A DNA stretch of 33,710 bases from a virus, in the IMG/VR virus record IMGVR_UViG_3300025162_000122, positions 1 through 33,710 of that record. One strand, written 5' to 3'. Below, one piece after another: positions 6,177 through 11,681 of this stretch (positions are counted from its first letter, which is position 1; the number at the start of each line of letters is the position of its first letter). The notes beneath the pieces are model-generated. The model did no database searches, was not told where the DNA came from, and saw only the letters and a list, made by a program, of their open reading frames with translations. The position numbers and the translations under genes were made by a program.

Positions 6177-6204
6177 AAAAGCCCCTGTAAAATAAGGGGC
6201 TTTT
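6177..6204 (-). terminator. Intrinsic terminator between att core and int
   Basis: A 10-bp stem (AAAAGCCCCT at 6177-6186 with AGGGGCTTTT at 6195-6204) has an 8-nt loop and U-rich flanks on both strands; the longer run (TTTTGCTTTTTT) is on the minus strand. It lies just 3' of the tmRNA-like fragment, so it may be carried by the phage to restore a terminator to the host RNA gene after integration. It also insulates int from late readthrough. Confidence 0.75.
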
Positions 6205-6235
6205 AGACTTCGTTGGATTTCGTTGGATAGGTACT

Positions 6236-6270
6236 TAGTGGAGATGGCGGGAGTCGAGAATGCCCATTCT
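6236..6270 (-). other. attP: Putative attP core: 3' end of a tmRNA/tRNA-like gene
   Basis: The minus strand at 6257-6239 reads TCGACTCCCGCCATCTCCA, the T-loop/acceptor 3' end of tmRNA-type genes (E. coli ssrA ends ...CAACTCCCGCCAGCTCCACCA). The next bases are CTAAG, so the exact CCA end is not present, and upstream of TCGA there is no tRNA body, so this is a fragment. An AGAATG-CC-CATTCT inverted repeat (6257-6270) abuts it. A terminator lies on the 3' side and the integrase gene beyond. A tRNA-Ser or tRNA-Leu end is an alternative. Late genes on the other side show that this is attP and not attL or attR. Confidence 0.7.
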
Positions 6271-6421
6271 ACAAAGCTCGCAAGCAAGATTGAAAAAAAT
6301 ATGTACCCATAAAAGCGTCAATAATAAAAAATGCTCTCTTAAATTAGTGGCTTTTCGGACTCCTTGCAGAGCGCAATCCCCTGTGCATTGCACGGTTCAA
6401 CATATGCATAATGGCGATATT

Positions 6422-6453
6422 AAAAAAGAAGCCAAGGGCTGTCTATTCCCTTG
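6422..6453 (-). terminator. Terminator of the late/lysis operon
   Basis: On the minus strand CAAGGG (6453-6448), a 9-nt loop and CCCTTG (6438-6433) are followed by GCTTCTTTTTT, an intrinsic terminator directly after the last late gene (stop at 6456). Between it and the att core (6271-6421) I see no gene or RNA, only A/T-rich sequence. Confidence 0.7.
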
Positions 6454-6455
6454 TT

Positions 6456-6698
6456 TTATTTCAACAAGTCGTCCCTGTAGTACCCTCCCTCCTGAAGATC
6501 TGCGGTTACAGGAATTGATACCCCTGTTGAATCCTTGGCCCATGCCTTTACGCCCTTCAACGTCTCTCTGAGCCGGATCGTCTTTGTCGTCCCGCTCCCG
6601 AGGTACATCACTCTACTTGAGCTGCTGCATGCGCTAAGGCTTAGGATTAGTGCCAGCCCAGCCATCAGCTTGCGCTGATCTAAGGAAATTATCATCAT
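6456..6698 (-). CDS. Phage outer-membrane lipoprotein (possible o-spanin)
   Basis: 80 aa (69 aa if the Met at 6665 is used). The N-terminus MAGLALILSLSAC is a lipoprotein signal with a lipobox LSAC. The mature part, SSSSRVMYLGSGTTKTIRLR then ETLKGVKAWAKDSTGVSIPV, resembles small lipoproteins found at the end of phage lysis cassettes. It overlaps the preceding gene (6634-6846) out of frame, an arrangement reminiscent of Rz/Rz1 gene pairs, but that upstream partner has no obvious N-terminal membrane anchor. Outer-membrane spanin function is therefore only a possibility. It is the last gene before the late terminator. Confidence 0.6.
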   Translation of the reverse strand: MMIISLDQRKLMAGLALILSLSACSSSSRVMYLGSGTTKTIRLRETLKGVKAWAKDSTGVSIPVTADLQEGGYYRDDLLK

Positions 6699-6846
6699 CG
6701 CTGTTTGGTTTACTTGCGGTTACTTGGACAGGCTCATTTGCCTGGCGCCAGGCGTTGACTAGGCTCAGCAATACGCCAGGCTTGGCCAGTGCTTTACAAA
6801 GACCGAGGATCGCTGCCTCGGTTATTTTCGCTACCCATTCGCTCAT
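6634..6846 (-). CDS. Hypothetical protein in lysis region
   Basis: 70 aa, starting MSEWVAKITEAAILGLCKAL at 6846 with an ATGA overlap to the upstream gene. The N-terminal half is amphipathic/hydrophobic helix, the C-terminal half is polar (ASKPNSDDDNFLRSAQADGW). It overlaps the lipoprotein gene by up to 65 bp in another frame. No family is recognised; it could be the inner-membrane partner of the lipoprotein, but the hydrophobic segment is not a clean membrane helix. Confidence 0.5.
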   Translation of the reverse strand: MSEWVAKITEAAILGLCKALAKPGVLLSLVNAWRQANEPVQVTASKPNSDDDNFLRSAQADGWAGTNPKP

Positions 6847-7211
6847 ACTGCAGCGGTGAGTGTTCCTGCTTCTGTGAAGTTCACAGCACCAGTTCCTGCT
6901 ATAATTGCAGCTGGGTTCGCCTTCGTTACGGTGCTAATTTTGAGCGCTGTCTTGATAGCTCCTGGGATATCCGAGGCCGTAGCGACGATCTGATTCACGT
7001 CTGCTGTGGTCAGGCTGTTCTTGTCTGACGCTGCGATGACTTCAGTTAATAGTGATAGCGCACCTTCAGCTCCGGCTTTGGCTGCGGCAGCGATGTTCTG
7101 CGCTATTACGAGTTTTGATCGATATCCTCCGATCCATTTCAGAACGCCGAATGTTGACGCTGCTGCGGTTGCAAGACCGCCCAAGATGCCGATGATTGAT
7201 GATACGTCCAT
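6843..7211 (-). CDS. Small protein with N-terminal membrane-like helix
   Basis: 122 aa with a strong Shine-Dalgarno (AAGGAG) before the ATG at 7211. Residues about 5-28 (SIIGILGGLATAAASTFGVL) are hydrophobic, followed by alanine-rich helices (QNIAAAAKAGAEGALSLL) and a C-terminus rich in A, T and G. Similar proteins with one N-terminal hydrophobic helix occur in phage lysis/late regions, but I cannot name the family. It is coupled by a 4-nt overlap to 6634-6846. Confidence 0.6.
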   Translation of the reverse strand: MDVSSIIGILGGLATAAASTFGVLKWIGGYRSKLVIAQNIAAAAKAGAEGALSLLTEVIAASDKNSLTTADVNQIVATASDIPGAIKTALKISTVTKANPAAIIAGTGAVNFTEAGTLTAAV

Positions 7212-7249
7212 AGTGTTGTTCTCCTTTTTGTTATAGGTTTATTTGTCGA

Positions 7250-7594
7250 TTATATGCCCTCGCATGGTGTTACATAAATGGTTCCGGCTACGGTGGCGAT
7301 CGCTGAAAAACAGGATCCTGCTGGGAAGCTGATAACACGCTCAGCACCTGGCCCGATCGGGATTGCTCCTGTGCCGGCTGGAGCGCCTGTTGTCGGGATC
7401 ACTGCCGCGGCCTGGGCTAATGCTGGAGTGAGTCCGATGCCAACAAAAGACACGACGGTGTTGGCGTTATAGATCCTGTGCTGCTGTGAAAGTCTTGCCG
7501 CTGCTGAGTTGTTGACCTGCAAACCGAGGCCTGCGGTCGTGCCCGCAGCGATTGCTACGGTATTGCCTAATGGTTGAAATGGTGTAGTGATCAT
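7250..7594 (-). CDS. Small phage structural/decoration-like protein
   Basis: 114 aa beginning MITTPFQPLGNTVAIAAGTT. The pattern 'TPFqPlG.TV.iaAgt....v', a central strand-rich region (RIYNANTVVSFVGIG), then 'PAGTGAIPIGPGAERVIS' and a terminal TVAGTIYVTPCEGI, is shared by many short virion-associated proteins of temperate phages that form a small beta-sandwich. The exact virion location is not known from sequence. It lies between the endolysin gene and the late-operon end. Confidence 0.6.
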   Translation of the reverse strand: MITTPFQPLGNTVAIAAGTTAGLGLQVNNSAAARLSQQHRIYNANTVVSFVGIGLTPALAQAAAVIPTTGAPAGTGAIPIGPGAERVISFPAGSCFSAIATVAGTIYVTPCEGI

Positions 7595-7612
7595 GGCTTG
7601 TTTTTACCCTGG

Positions 7613-8032
7613 TTAATTGGGGAGTGTTTTCCCTTTTTGGAAGTCAGAAAGCTTCAGCCCTGCTGTGAATTGGAAGTGAGGTTTTTCTTTAAAATGAATC
7701 CAGTCTCCAGCCCACTCAAGACCACAGGATTTTCCTATATGCCCAATGCTTAACCACAGTTGCTCATCATCCCACTGAGGCTTGCCGTTTCTGACTGGTA
7801 CAGTATCAAACGCAACATGATATTGATGATAGCTTTGTCCGCCACGAGCATCAGTTACAATATTGCCAGGGATAGTTCTGCCTTGAGCGTAGAGTGCGTT
7901 CTGCGCTTTAATGTCTCGGTAGGTGCTGGTTATAAGGATATCGACGTGCGATTTCTTGCATTCAGCGATAAACTTCTCGCAGAGCGCTTGGACGTGAGGA
8001 TGGAGATCCTCGATCTTCCTGCTGTTAATCAT
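7613..8032 (-). CDS. Endolysin, M15 L-alanyl-D-glutamate/D-Ala peptidase type
   Basis: 139 aa. Peptidase M15 (VanY / T5 endolysin) features are clear: TSTYRDIKAQNALYAQG in the N-terminal part, the zinc motif SYHQYHVAFD (S67, H69, D76, the same H-x6-D spacing as T5 lysin), GLEWAGDW with a probable catalytic acid at E106, and the third zinc ligand H119 in KPHFQF. It cleaves peptidoglycan peptide cross-links. There is no signal peptide, so it needs the holin encoded just upstream; the two genes overlap by 8 bp. Length is typical for this endolysin class. Confidence 0.93.
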   Translation of the reverse strand: MINSRKIEDLHPHVQALCEKFIAECKKSHVDILITSTYRDIKAQNALYAQGRTIPGNIVTDARGGQSYHQYHVAFDTVPVRNGKPQWDDEQLWLSIGHIGKSCGLEWAGDWIHFKEKPHFQFTAGLKLSDFQKGKTLPN

Positions 8033-8345
8033 TATCCTTTAATTCTCGTTTAATCCTGTCCCCTACAAAAAAGGTGTAGATATCCTGCTCTCTCCGGTAG
8101 ATCTCCTGAATAACCCGATCGCCGAGTAATCCTGCCAGGTAGCCGATCACCAGCAGCATATCCTTGTCGAGATGGAAAATGTTGCCGACGAGGTATGCAG
8201 GATAAACCGCACAGGCTCCTACCAAAAACTGCAGTAGAATTTTACGCCACGAATGCTTTACTCCTCGCTTGATTGCGTGCAGAATGCTTGTTATCGTTCC
8301 CGCCAATCCGCTCAGAAGCAATCCGTAGATGTTGAATTTGTCCAT
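8025..8345 (-). CDS. Holin
   Basis: 106 aa from the ATG at 8345 (MDKFNIYGLLLSGLAGTITS). This start has a GAGGGAG Shine-Dalgarno and forms a TAATG overlap with a 25-codon frame upstream; a longer frame starts 18 bp earlier. Hydrophobic segments lie at about residues 7-25, 36-58 (ILLQFLVGACAVYPAYLVGN) and 64-80 (MLLVIGYLAGLLGDRVI), with a charged C-terminus (RREQDIYTFF, RIKRELKDND). Size, topology and direct coupling to the endolysin gene identify it as a holin of the LydA/phage_holin_3 type. It would permeabilise the inner membrane to release the endolysin. Confidence 0.82.
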   Translation of the reverse strand: MDKFNIYGLLLSGLAGTITSILHAIKRGVKHSWRKILLQFLVGACAVYPAYLVGNIFHLDKDMLLVIGYLAGLLGDRVIQEIYRREQDIYTFFVGDRIKRELKDND

Positions 8346-8422
8346 TATACTCCCTCTGGCCATGCGAACTCCGGGAAAATCGGTTCTATATCAGAATATC
8401 CTGCAAGTGTTTTATGTGTCAT
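8345..8422 (-). CDS. 25-aa ORF coupled to holin
   Basis: ATG at 8422 opens a 25-codon frame (MTHKTLAGYSDIEPIFPEFA + WPEGV) whose TAA overlaps the holin ATG as TAATG. It fills the otherwise empty gap between 8436 and 8345. No clear Shine-Dalgarno precedes it (A-rich leader). It could be a short translated leader controlling holin synthesis. Overlap and location are seen; function is inferred. Confidence 0.4.
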   Translation of the reverse strand: MTHKTLAGYSDIEPIFPEFAWPEGV

Positions 8423-8435
8423 TTTTTTCTATTGT

Positions 8436-8711
8436 TTATATGCTTGTATCCATCAAAACAAAACCAGACTCTATTAACCCAGTATTTGCCCCATATACAG
8501 CTTTCCATTGCACGCGGTATTCACCAGAGCCATTTGCTCCGCTTTGATAAATATATTGCCAGCGGTTTGTTGTGGAGTTAAAAGTTGCCGGCATGTTCGA
8601 GATTGGTTTTGTGCCGTCTGGCGCCAATATAGATACCAGTACTGATGACGGAGAATATCCTCCCGTGATAGTAACAACTGAGCTAAGTAATACAGCCGTG
8701 CCTAAATACAT
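8436..8711 (-). CDS. Small Ig-like/beta-sandwich late protein
   Basis: 91 aa starting MYLGTAVLLSSVVTITGGYS. The pattern of a short strand region, 'I.APDGT.PISNMPATF', then RWQYIYQSGANGSGEYRVQW and GLIESGFVLMD is that of small Ig-like or 'DP.G' beta-sandwich proteins found near phage baseplate and fibre genes. No catalytic motif. The gene lies between the repeat protein and the lysis genes, so a virion-surface or fibre-accessory role is likely but unproven. Confidence 0.6.
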   Translation of the reverse strand: MYLGTAVLLSSVVTITGGYSPSSVLVSILAPDGTKPISNMPATFNSTTNRWQYIYQSGANGSGEYRVQWKAVYGANTGLIESGFVLMDTSI

Positions 8712-8721
8712 ATATTGCCTA

Positions 8722-10560
8722 TTATAGCGCTGTAACGCTTTGATTGATAAACTCTTTTATAGCAGTTAAACCAAAGTCTATGTGATCCTGTGGTGTATCG
8801 TTTATAATTGACACATAGTCTTTTTTGTAGCATGCAATGTCTAAAAGCTCAGTCACGATGTCGCCATATCTGATAAACTCTATTGTTGGGAATACCGATA
8901 TAATGACATCAACTCCAAGTGCAGGAAATGTCCCTGATGCCTTATCTATACTTGTGGATATATCGGAGGCAGATAACGCGCTTGTAGATAATACGGAGTT
9001 GACGGCTGTTACAGAATCATAAGCTGATATCGCTATTGCCGTTGTTATATTTTCAGAAGATGCCGCATTTTCCGATATAGAAACCGTCGTCGATATAAAC
9101 GAATTGTCTGTTGACGACGACGCATCCGATGTGGACAGTATCGATTGATTCGATGATGACGCGAAATCATAAGATGAGGATATATCTATTGGAGATATTG
9201 CCGCTTGCAATCCAGAAGCATCGCCAGTAGTAATACTTTCTTGCTTTAAAATTATAGCATATACCTGCGCCAACTCACTTGCCGAAATCGATTCTGCAAG
9301 TCCTGCTGTAACGAAAACTCCGGCAGAATCGGAAGAGGTTGATGTGTCTAAAGCGGAAGCCGATACAATTGTGCCGACAACATCAAACTCTGAAGAAGAG
9401 TCTGATGGGGATATTGTTGATGAATTAGATGTTGATACTGCATCAAGCGCAGATTCAGAATCAGTCGCTTTAACAGATATTGCAATATTCGTTGCATCTG
9501 CCGTTAATGATGATTCAGCGGATATTGCTGAAACTGCCAACCCTGCAGATTCTGTTCCGGAGGCAGTATCTTGTTTTGGTATTATGACCGCCACTTGAGA
9601 CGCTGCATCTGAAACAGATCCAGCGTCTATTACTACTGTTGAAATGATGACCCCAATAGAATCAACGGCAGAAGACGTATCCGATGGCGTACTTGCAGAA
9701 AAAACAATAGCAAGATCAGCGACTGAAGAAGAATCAGACGGGAAAATGGGGTATGATGCGATATCTGAAGCTGTGGAAGAATCCGCAGCATTCAGTGATA
9801 CGATAACATTTGAATTATCAGCAGCAATTGAAGACTCTATTCTCGGTATTGCTGCTTGCAGGCCTGCAGTATCAAAAGAGCTTGATGAATCAGACGTTAC
9901 AGGAACTGCGATAATACCAGAAACGTCCGCTCCGCTTGTAAACTCTAAAGGGCTTATTTCGGCTATAACGCCAGATGCATCCGAAGAAGATGATGTATCT
10001 GCCGGGTTCTCTGTATCAGTTCCGGACCCTGTCGACGTTATCTGTATTGTAAAGGTCGATGCAGTAGCTGACATGCTACCAAAGCTACCGGGTGTCTCTG
10101 ATGATGACGGAGATGTTTTGTAAAAAACGCCAGAAGATCGGCCTGAAGCATTACTACGGGTATTTGATGAAGTATATCCTGCCGGTGTTGATGGGGATGT
10201 TACCGTGTTATTCCCTATCGCGGCAATACAAACATCCGTTGAGCTTAATCCCGTTAATATCGGTCCTGTTTGTGTCCCCGTTGCATACGTGCCCATTGCC
10301 GCACCGCTGAAAGCGGACATTGATGCCGTTGCGGCAGAACTGATCGTAATGTTGAAGTTTGACGTAGAGGATACTGTTTGGTAAAAAACAGCCCCATTAG
10401 TCCCTGTTGCGAGGAGTGTCCATCCCGATGGTGTCGTTATCGAGTTGTTGGAGACAACCATAATCGCCAGATGCCCTGATGAAGCCCCAGCAGGGTACGA
10501 CATGATAATCGTGCCTACATTTGTTGATCCGCTCGAACCCGCTATATAGGAGATGGACAC
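8722..10560 (-). CDS. Large repeat adhesin/fibre-like protein
   Basis: 612 aa. Residues about 1-175 look like a beta-rich domain (AGASSGHLAIMVVSNNS, then GWTLLATGTNGAVFYQTVSS) similar to the N-terminal domains of many phage fibre and putative receptor-binding proteins. Residues about 181-545 are some 19 degenerate 18-residue repeats of the type 'vi.......DSSS..D.AG', rich in Ser, Asp and Ala and almost free of Lys/Arg. The last 65 residues form a different, charged end (FIRYGDIVTELLDIACYKKD). It is probably a virion-surface protein. The repeats make the opposite strand appear open in places; those frames have no independent support. Repeat regions of this kind often vary in copy number. Confidence 0.75.
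   Translation of the reverse strand: MSISYIAGSSGSTNVGTIIMSYPAGASSGHLAIMVVSNNSITTPSGWTLLATGTNGAVFYQTVSSTSNFNITISSAATASMSAFSGAAMGTYATGTQTGPILTGLSSTDVCIAAIGNNTVTSPSTPAGYTSSNTRSNASGRSSGVFYKTSPSSSETPGSFGSMSATASTFTIQITSTGSGTDTENPADTSSSSDASGVIAEISPLEFTSGADVSGIIAVPVTSDSSSSFDTAGLQAAIPRIESSIAADNSNVIVSLNAADSSTASDIASYPIFPSDSSSVADLAIVFSASTPSDTSSAVDSIGVIISTVVIDAGSVSDAASQVAVIIPKQDTASGTESAGLAVSAISAESSLTADATNIAISVKATDSESALDAVSTSNSSTISPSDSSSEFDVVGTIVSASALDTSTSSDSAGVFVTAGLAESISASELAQVYAIILKQESITTGDASGLQAAISPIDISSSYDFASSSNQSILSTSDASSSTDNSFISTTVSISENAASSENITTAIAISAYDSVTAVNSVLSTSALSASDISTSIDKASGTFPALGVDVIISVFPTIEFIRYGDIVTELLDIACYKKDYVSIINDTPQDHIDFGLTAIKEFINQSVTAL
8925..10020 (-). repeat. 54-bp coding repeats (about 19 copies, 18 aa each)
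   Basis: The central part of the 612-aa protein can be aligned in register every 18 residues, e.g. IIAVPVTSDSSSSFDTAG, VIVSLNAADSSTASDIAS, TIVSASALDTSTSSDSAG, VYAIILKQESITTGDASG. Nucleotide identity between units is low, so the array is old. A hydrophobic start, a DSSS-type turn and an acidic/AG end recur. Confidence 0.7.
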
Positions 10561-10571
10561 TCTTTACCTCC

Positions 10572-11123
10572 TTACGAGAACTGAACCGTGTAGTTCAAGG
10601 TCAACTGGAATCCATTGCTTGTCGTTACTGGGCCGATAAGTAAATGGCTAAGCAGCGTGCCCGCACTTGCAGCATTCAGGATTCCGGCTTCCTGGACCGT
10701 GCTTGCCCCTGACGCTGTCCATGTGTAAGCGATCTTAAGCGTATCGTTTGTGTAGGTTGTTGTCTGTCTTGTAACGGTGCCGGATGCTCTTCCAAGGCCA
10801 TTTGTAGAGATCTCTCCACCTAACGCTGTATCGCCAACCACGGGAGTCGTGGCGCTTGTGCCAACTGCGAGGTAGGAAAACGCGGTTAAGCCCCCTGTGT
10901 TCCCGACAAGGCCTGCGATAGCGGCTTTCCCTGCACTTGTAATGATGTTGTTGTAAGTTTCTTCATGCACAACTTTACCGTCTGCGTCTGTCAGGATAAC
11001 TTCACATTTTCCTGTCACCTTTACAAAACCTGTGTTGGCATGCTGTTCCTCGGTTATTCCGCCTATGCCTATAAAATTGTTAGAGACAGATTCTTTTTCT
11101 TGTGTTAGATCGCCTTGTGTCAT
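10572..11123 (-). CDS. Phage tail/fibre-type structural protein
   Basis: 183 aa. The pattern NNIITSAGKAAIAGLVGNTG, FSYLAVGTSATTPVVGDTAL then RASGTVTRQTTTYTNDTLKI, ASTVQEAGILNA and HLLIGPVTTSNGFQLTLNYT is a widespread phage protein family found beside tail fibre genes: a beta-sandwich with the 'ylAvGtg.tap...dtaLg.e' motif. It is likely virion associated. The 105-bp gap upstream of its start contains the first copy of the 27-bp repeat described separately. Confidence 0.75.
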   Translation of the reverse strand: MTQGDLTQEKESVSNNFIGIGGITEEQHANTGFVKVTGKCEVILTDADGKVVHEETYNNIITSAGKAAIAGLVGNTGGLTAFSYLAVGTSATTPVVGDTALGGEISTNGLGRASGTVTRQTTTYTNDTLKIAYTWTASGASTVQEAGILNAASAGTLLSHLLIGPVTTSNGFQLTLNYTVQFS

Positions 11124-11193
11124 GTTCTCTTTTTGTTATGGTTGAGGAGAAATGTCTGTCGTGATTTCCATTTTCTTGCACGATAAAGGATAA

Positions 11194-11220
11194 CACGACA
11201 AATAAAGGAGGGCGATTTTT
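11194..11220 (-). repeat. 27-bp repeat copy 1, upstream of the 10572-11123 gene
   Basis: The minus strand contains CGCCCTCCTTTATTTGTCGT inside a 27-bp stretch identical to 26195-26221. It sits 71-97 bp upstream of the ATG at 11123, in an intergenic gap. A 7-bp inverted repeat partner (TGTCGTG at 11157-11163 against CACGACA at 11194-11200) is present at this copy only. See the finding for interpretation. Confidence 0.7.
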
Positions 11221-11228
11221 CGTCTCTG

Positions 11229-11678
11229 CTATGTGGGCGGAATTGGCCAGTTGATGGCGTTCGGGAATCCTGCCTGTTTCGTCACGTCTCGTAACTCCTG
11301 CCGGAATGCTCGGAATTTCCCCTTTGTCGCCGGCGTTTGGTCATCTGTCTGTGTCCAGTCGCTGGCGGTGAGCATTTTGTTTCTTTTTGCTCTTGCTCGT
11401 GCAGCTAATACTGTAGAGATATCTGCATCATCAAGATGCTTAACAGCGGTCATTGTCAGGTTATCCCAGACATAGCCGTAAGGAGTACTGGATTTTGCCA
11501 ATAATTGCTCTTCGGTGTAGTCTGTAACTACTCCATCAACTATATATTGAGTTATATCATTAGCTGTACCTTCGATGACAGTCTCTCCGTCGGACGCTTG
11601 TATAGCAGCCATTTCAGGAGGACATGTTCCTGTCCGCAGAATATCTCCAGTGTCTGTATTGTAAACGATGAAATTCAT
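11229..11678 (-). CDS. Tail fibre assembly/chaperone-like protein
   Basis: 149 aa. The C-terminal half reads RAKRNKMLTASDWTQTDDQT then GKFRAFRQELRDVTKQAGFP and WPIPP, the hallmark of the phage tail assembly chaperone (Phage_tail_APC/Tfa C-terminal) domain. The N-terminal half (MNFIVYNTDTGDILRTGTCP) is the small beta domain common in this group. Such proteins assist or cap fibre proteins. The gene lies right after the tail-tip gene and before the fibre-like gene, fitting that role. It begins 4 bp upstream of the tail-tip gene's stop region with no long leader. Confidence 0.8.
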   Translation of the reverse strand: MNFIVYNTDTGDILRTGTCPPEMAAIQASDGETVIEGTANDITQYIVDGVVTDYTEEQLLAKSSTPYGYVWDNLTMTAVKHLDDADISTVLAARARAKRNKMLTASDWTQTDDQTPATKGKFRAFRQELRDVTKQAGFPNAINWPIPPT

Positions 11679-11681
11679 AAG

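Larger units (their letters stand above)
6065..6236 (+). repeat. Candidate integrase arm-site repeats
   Basis: GGTACCT occurs at 6065-6071 and 6116-6122 and a variant GGTACTT at 6230-6236, all in the same orientation. Two perfect tandem TTCGTTGGAT decamers lie at 6209-6228. These repeats cluster between the integrase start and the att core, where arm-type integrase sites are expected. Binding is inferred, not shown. Confidence 0.4.

Noticed and set aside
6239-6257. A complete tRNA or tmRNA gene
   Set aside because: Only the T-loop/acceptor 3' end is present; upstream bases do not form the other arms.
9344-10123. Plus-strand open frames opposite the repeat protein
   Set aside because: They arise because Ser/Asp/Ala codons of the repeats read without stops on the other strand; no ribosome binding site or domain, and they follow the repeat period.
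11204-11211. AAAGGAGG on the plus strand inside the 27-bp repeat as a Shine-Dalgarno
   Set aside because: No plus-strand start codon at proper spacing at either copy; genes there run on the minus strand.
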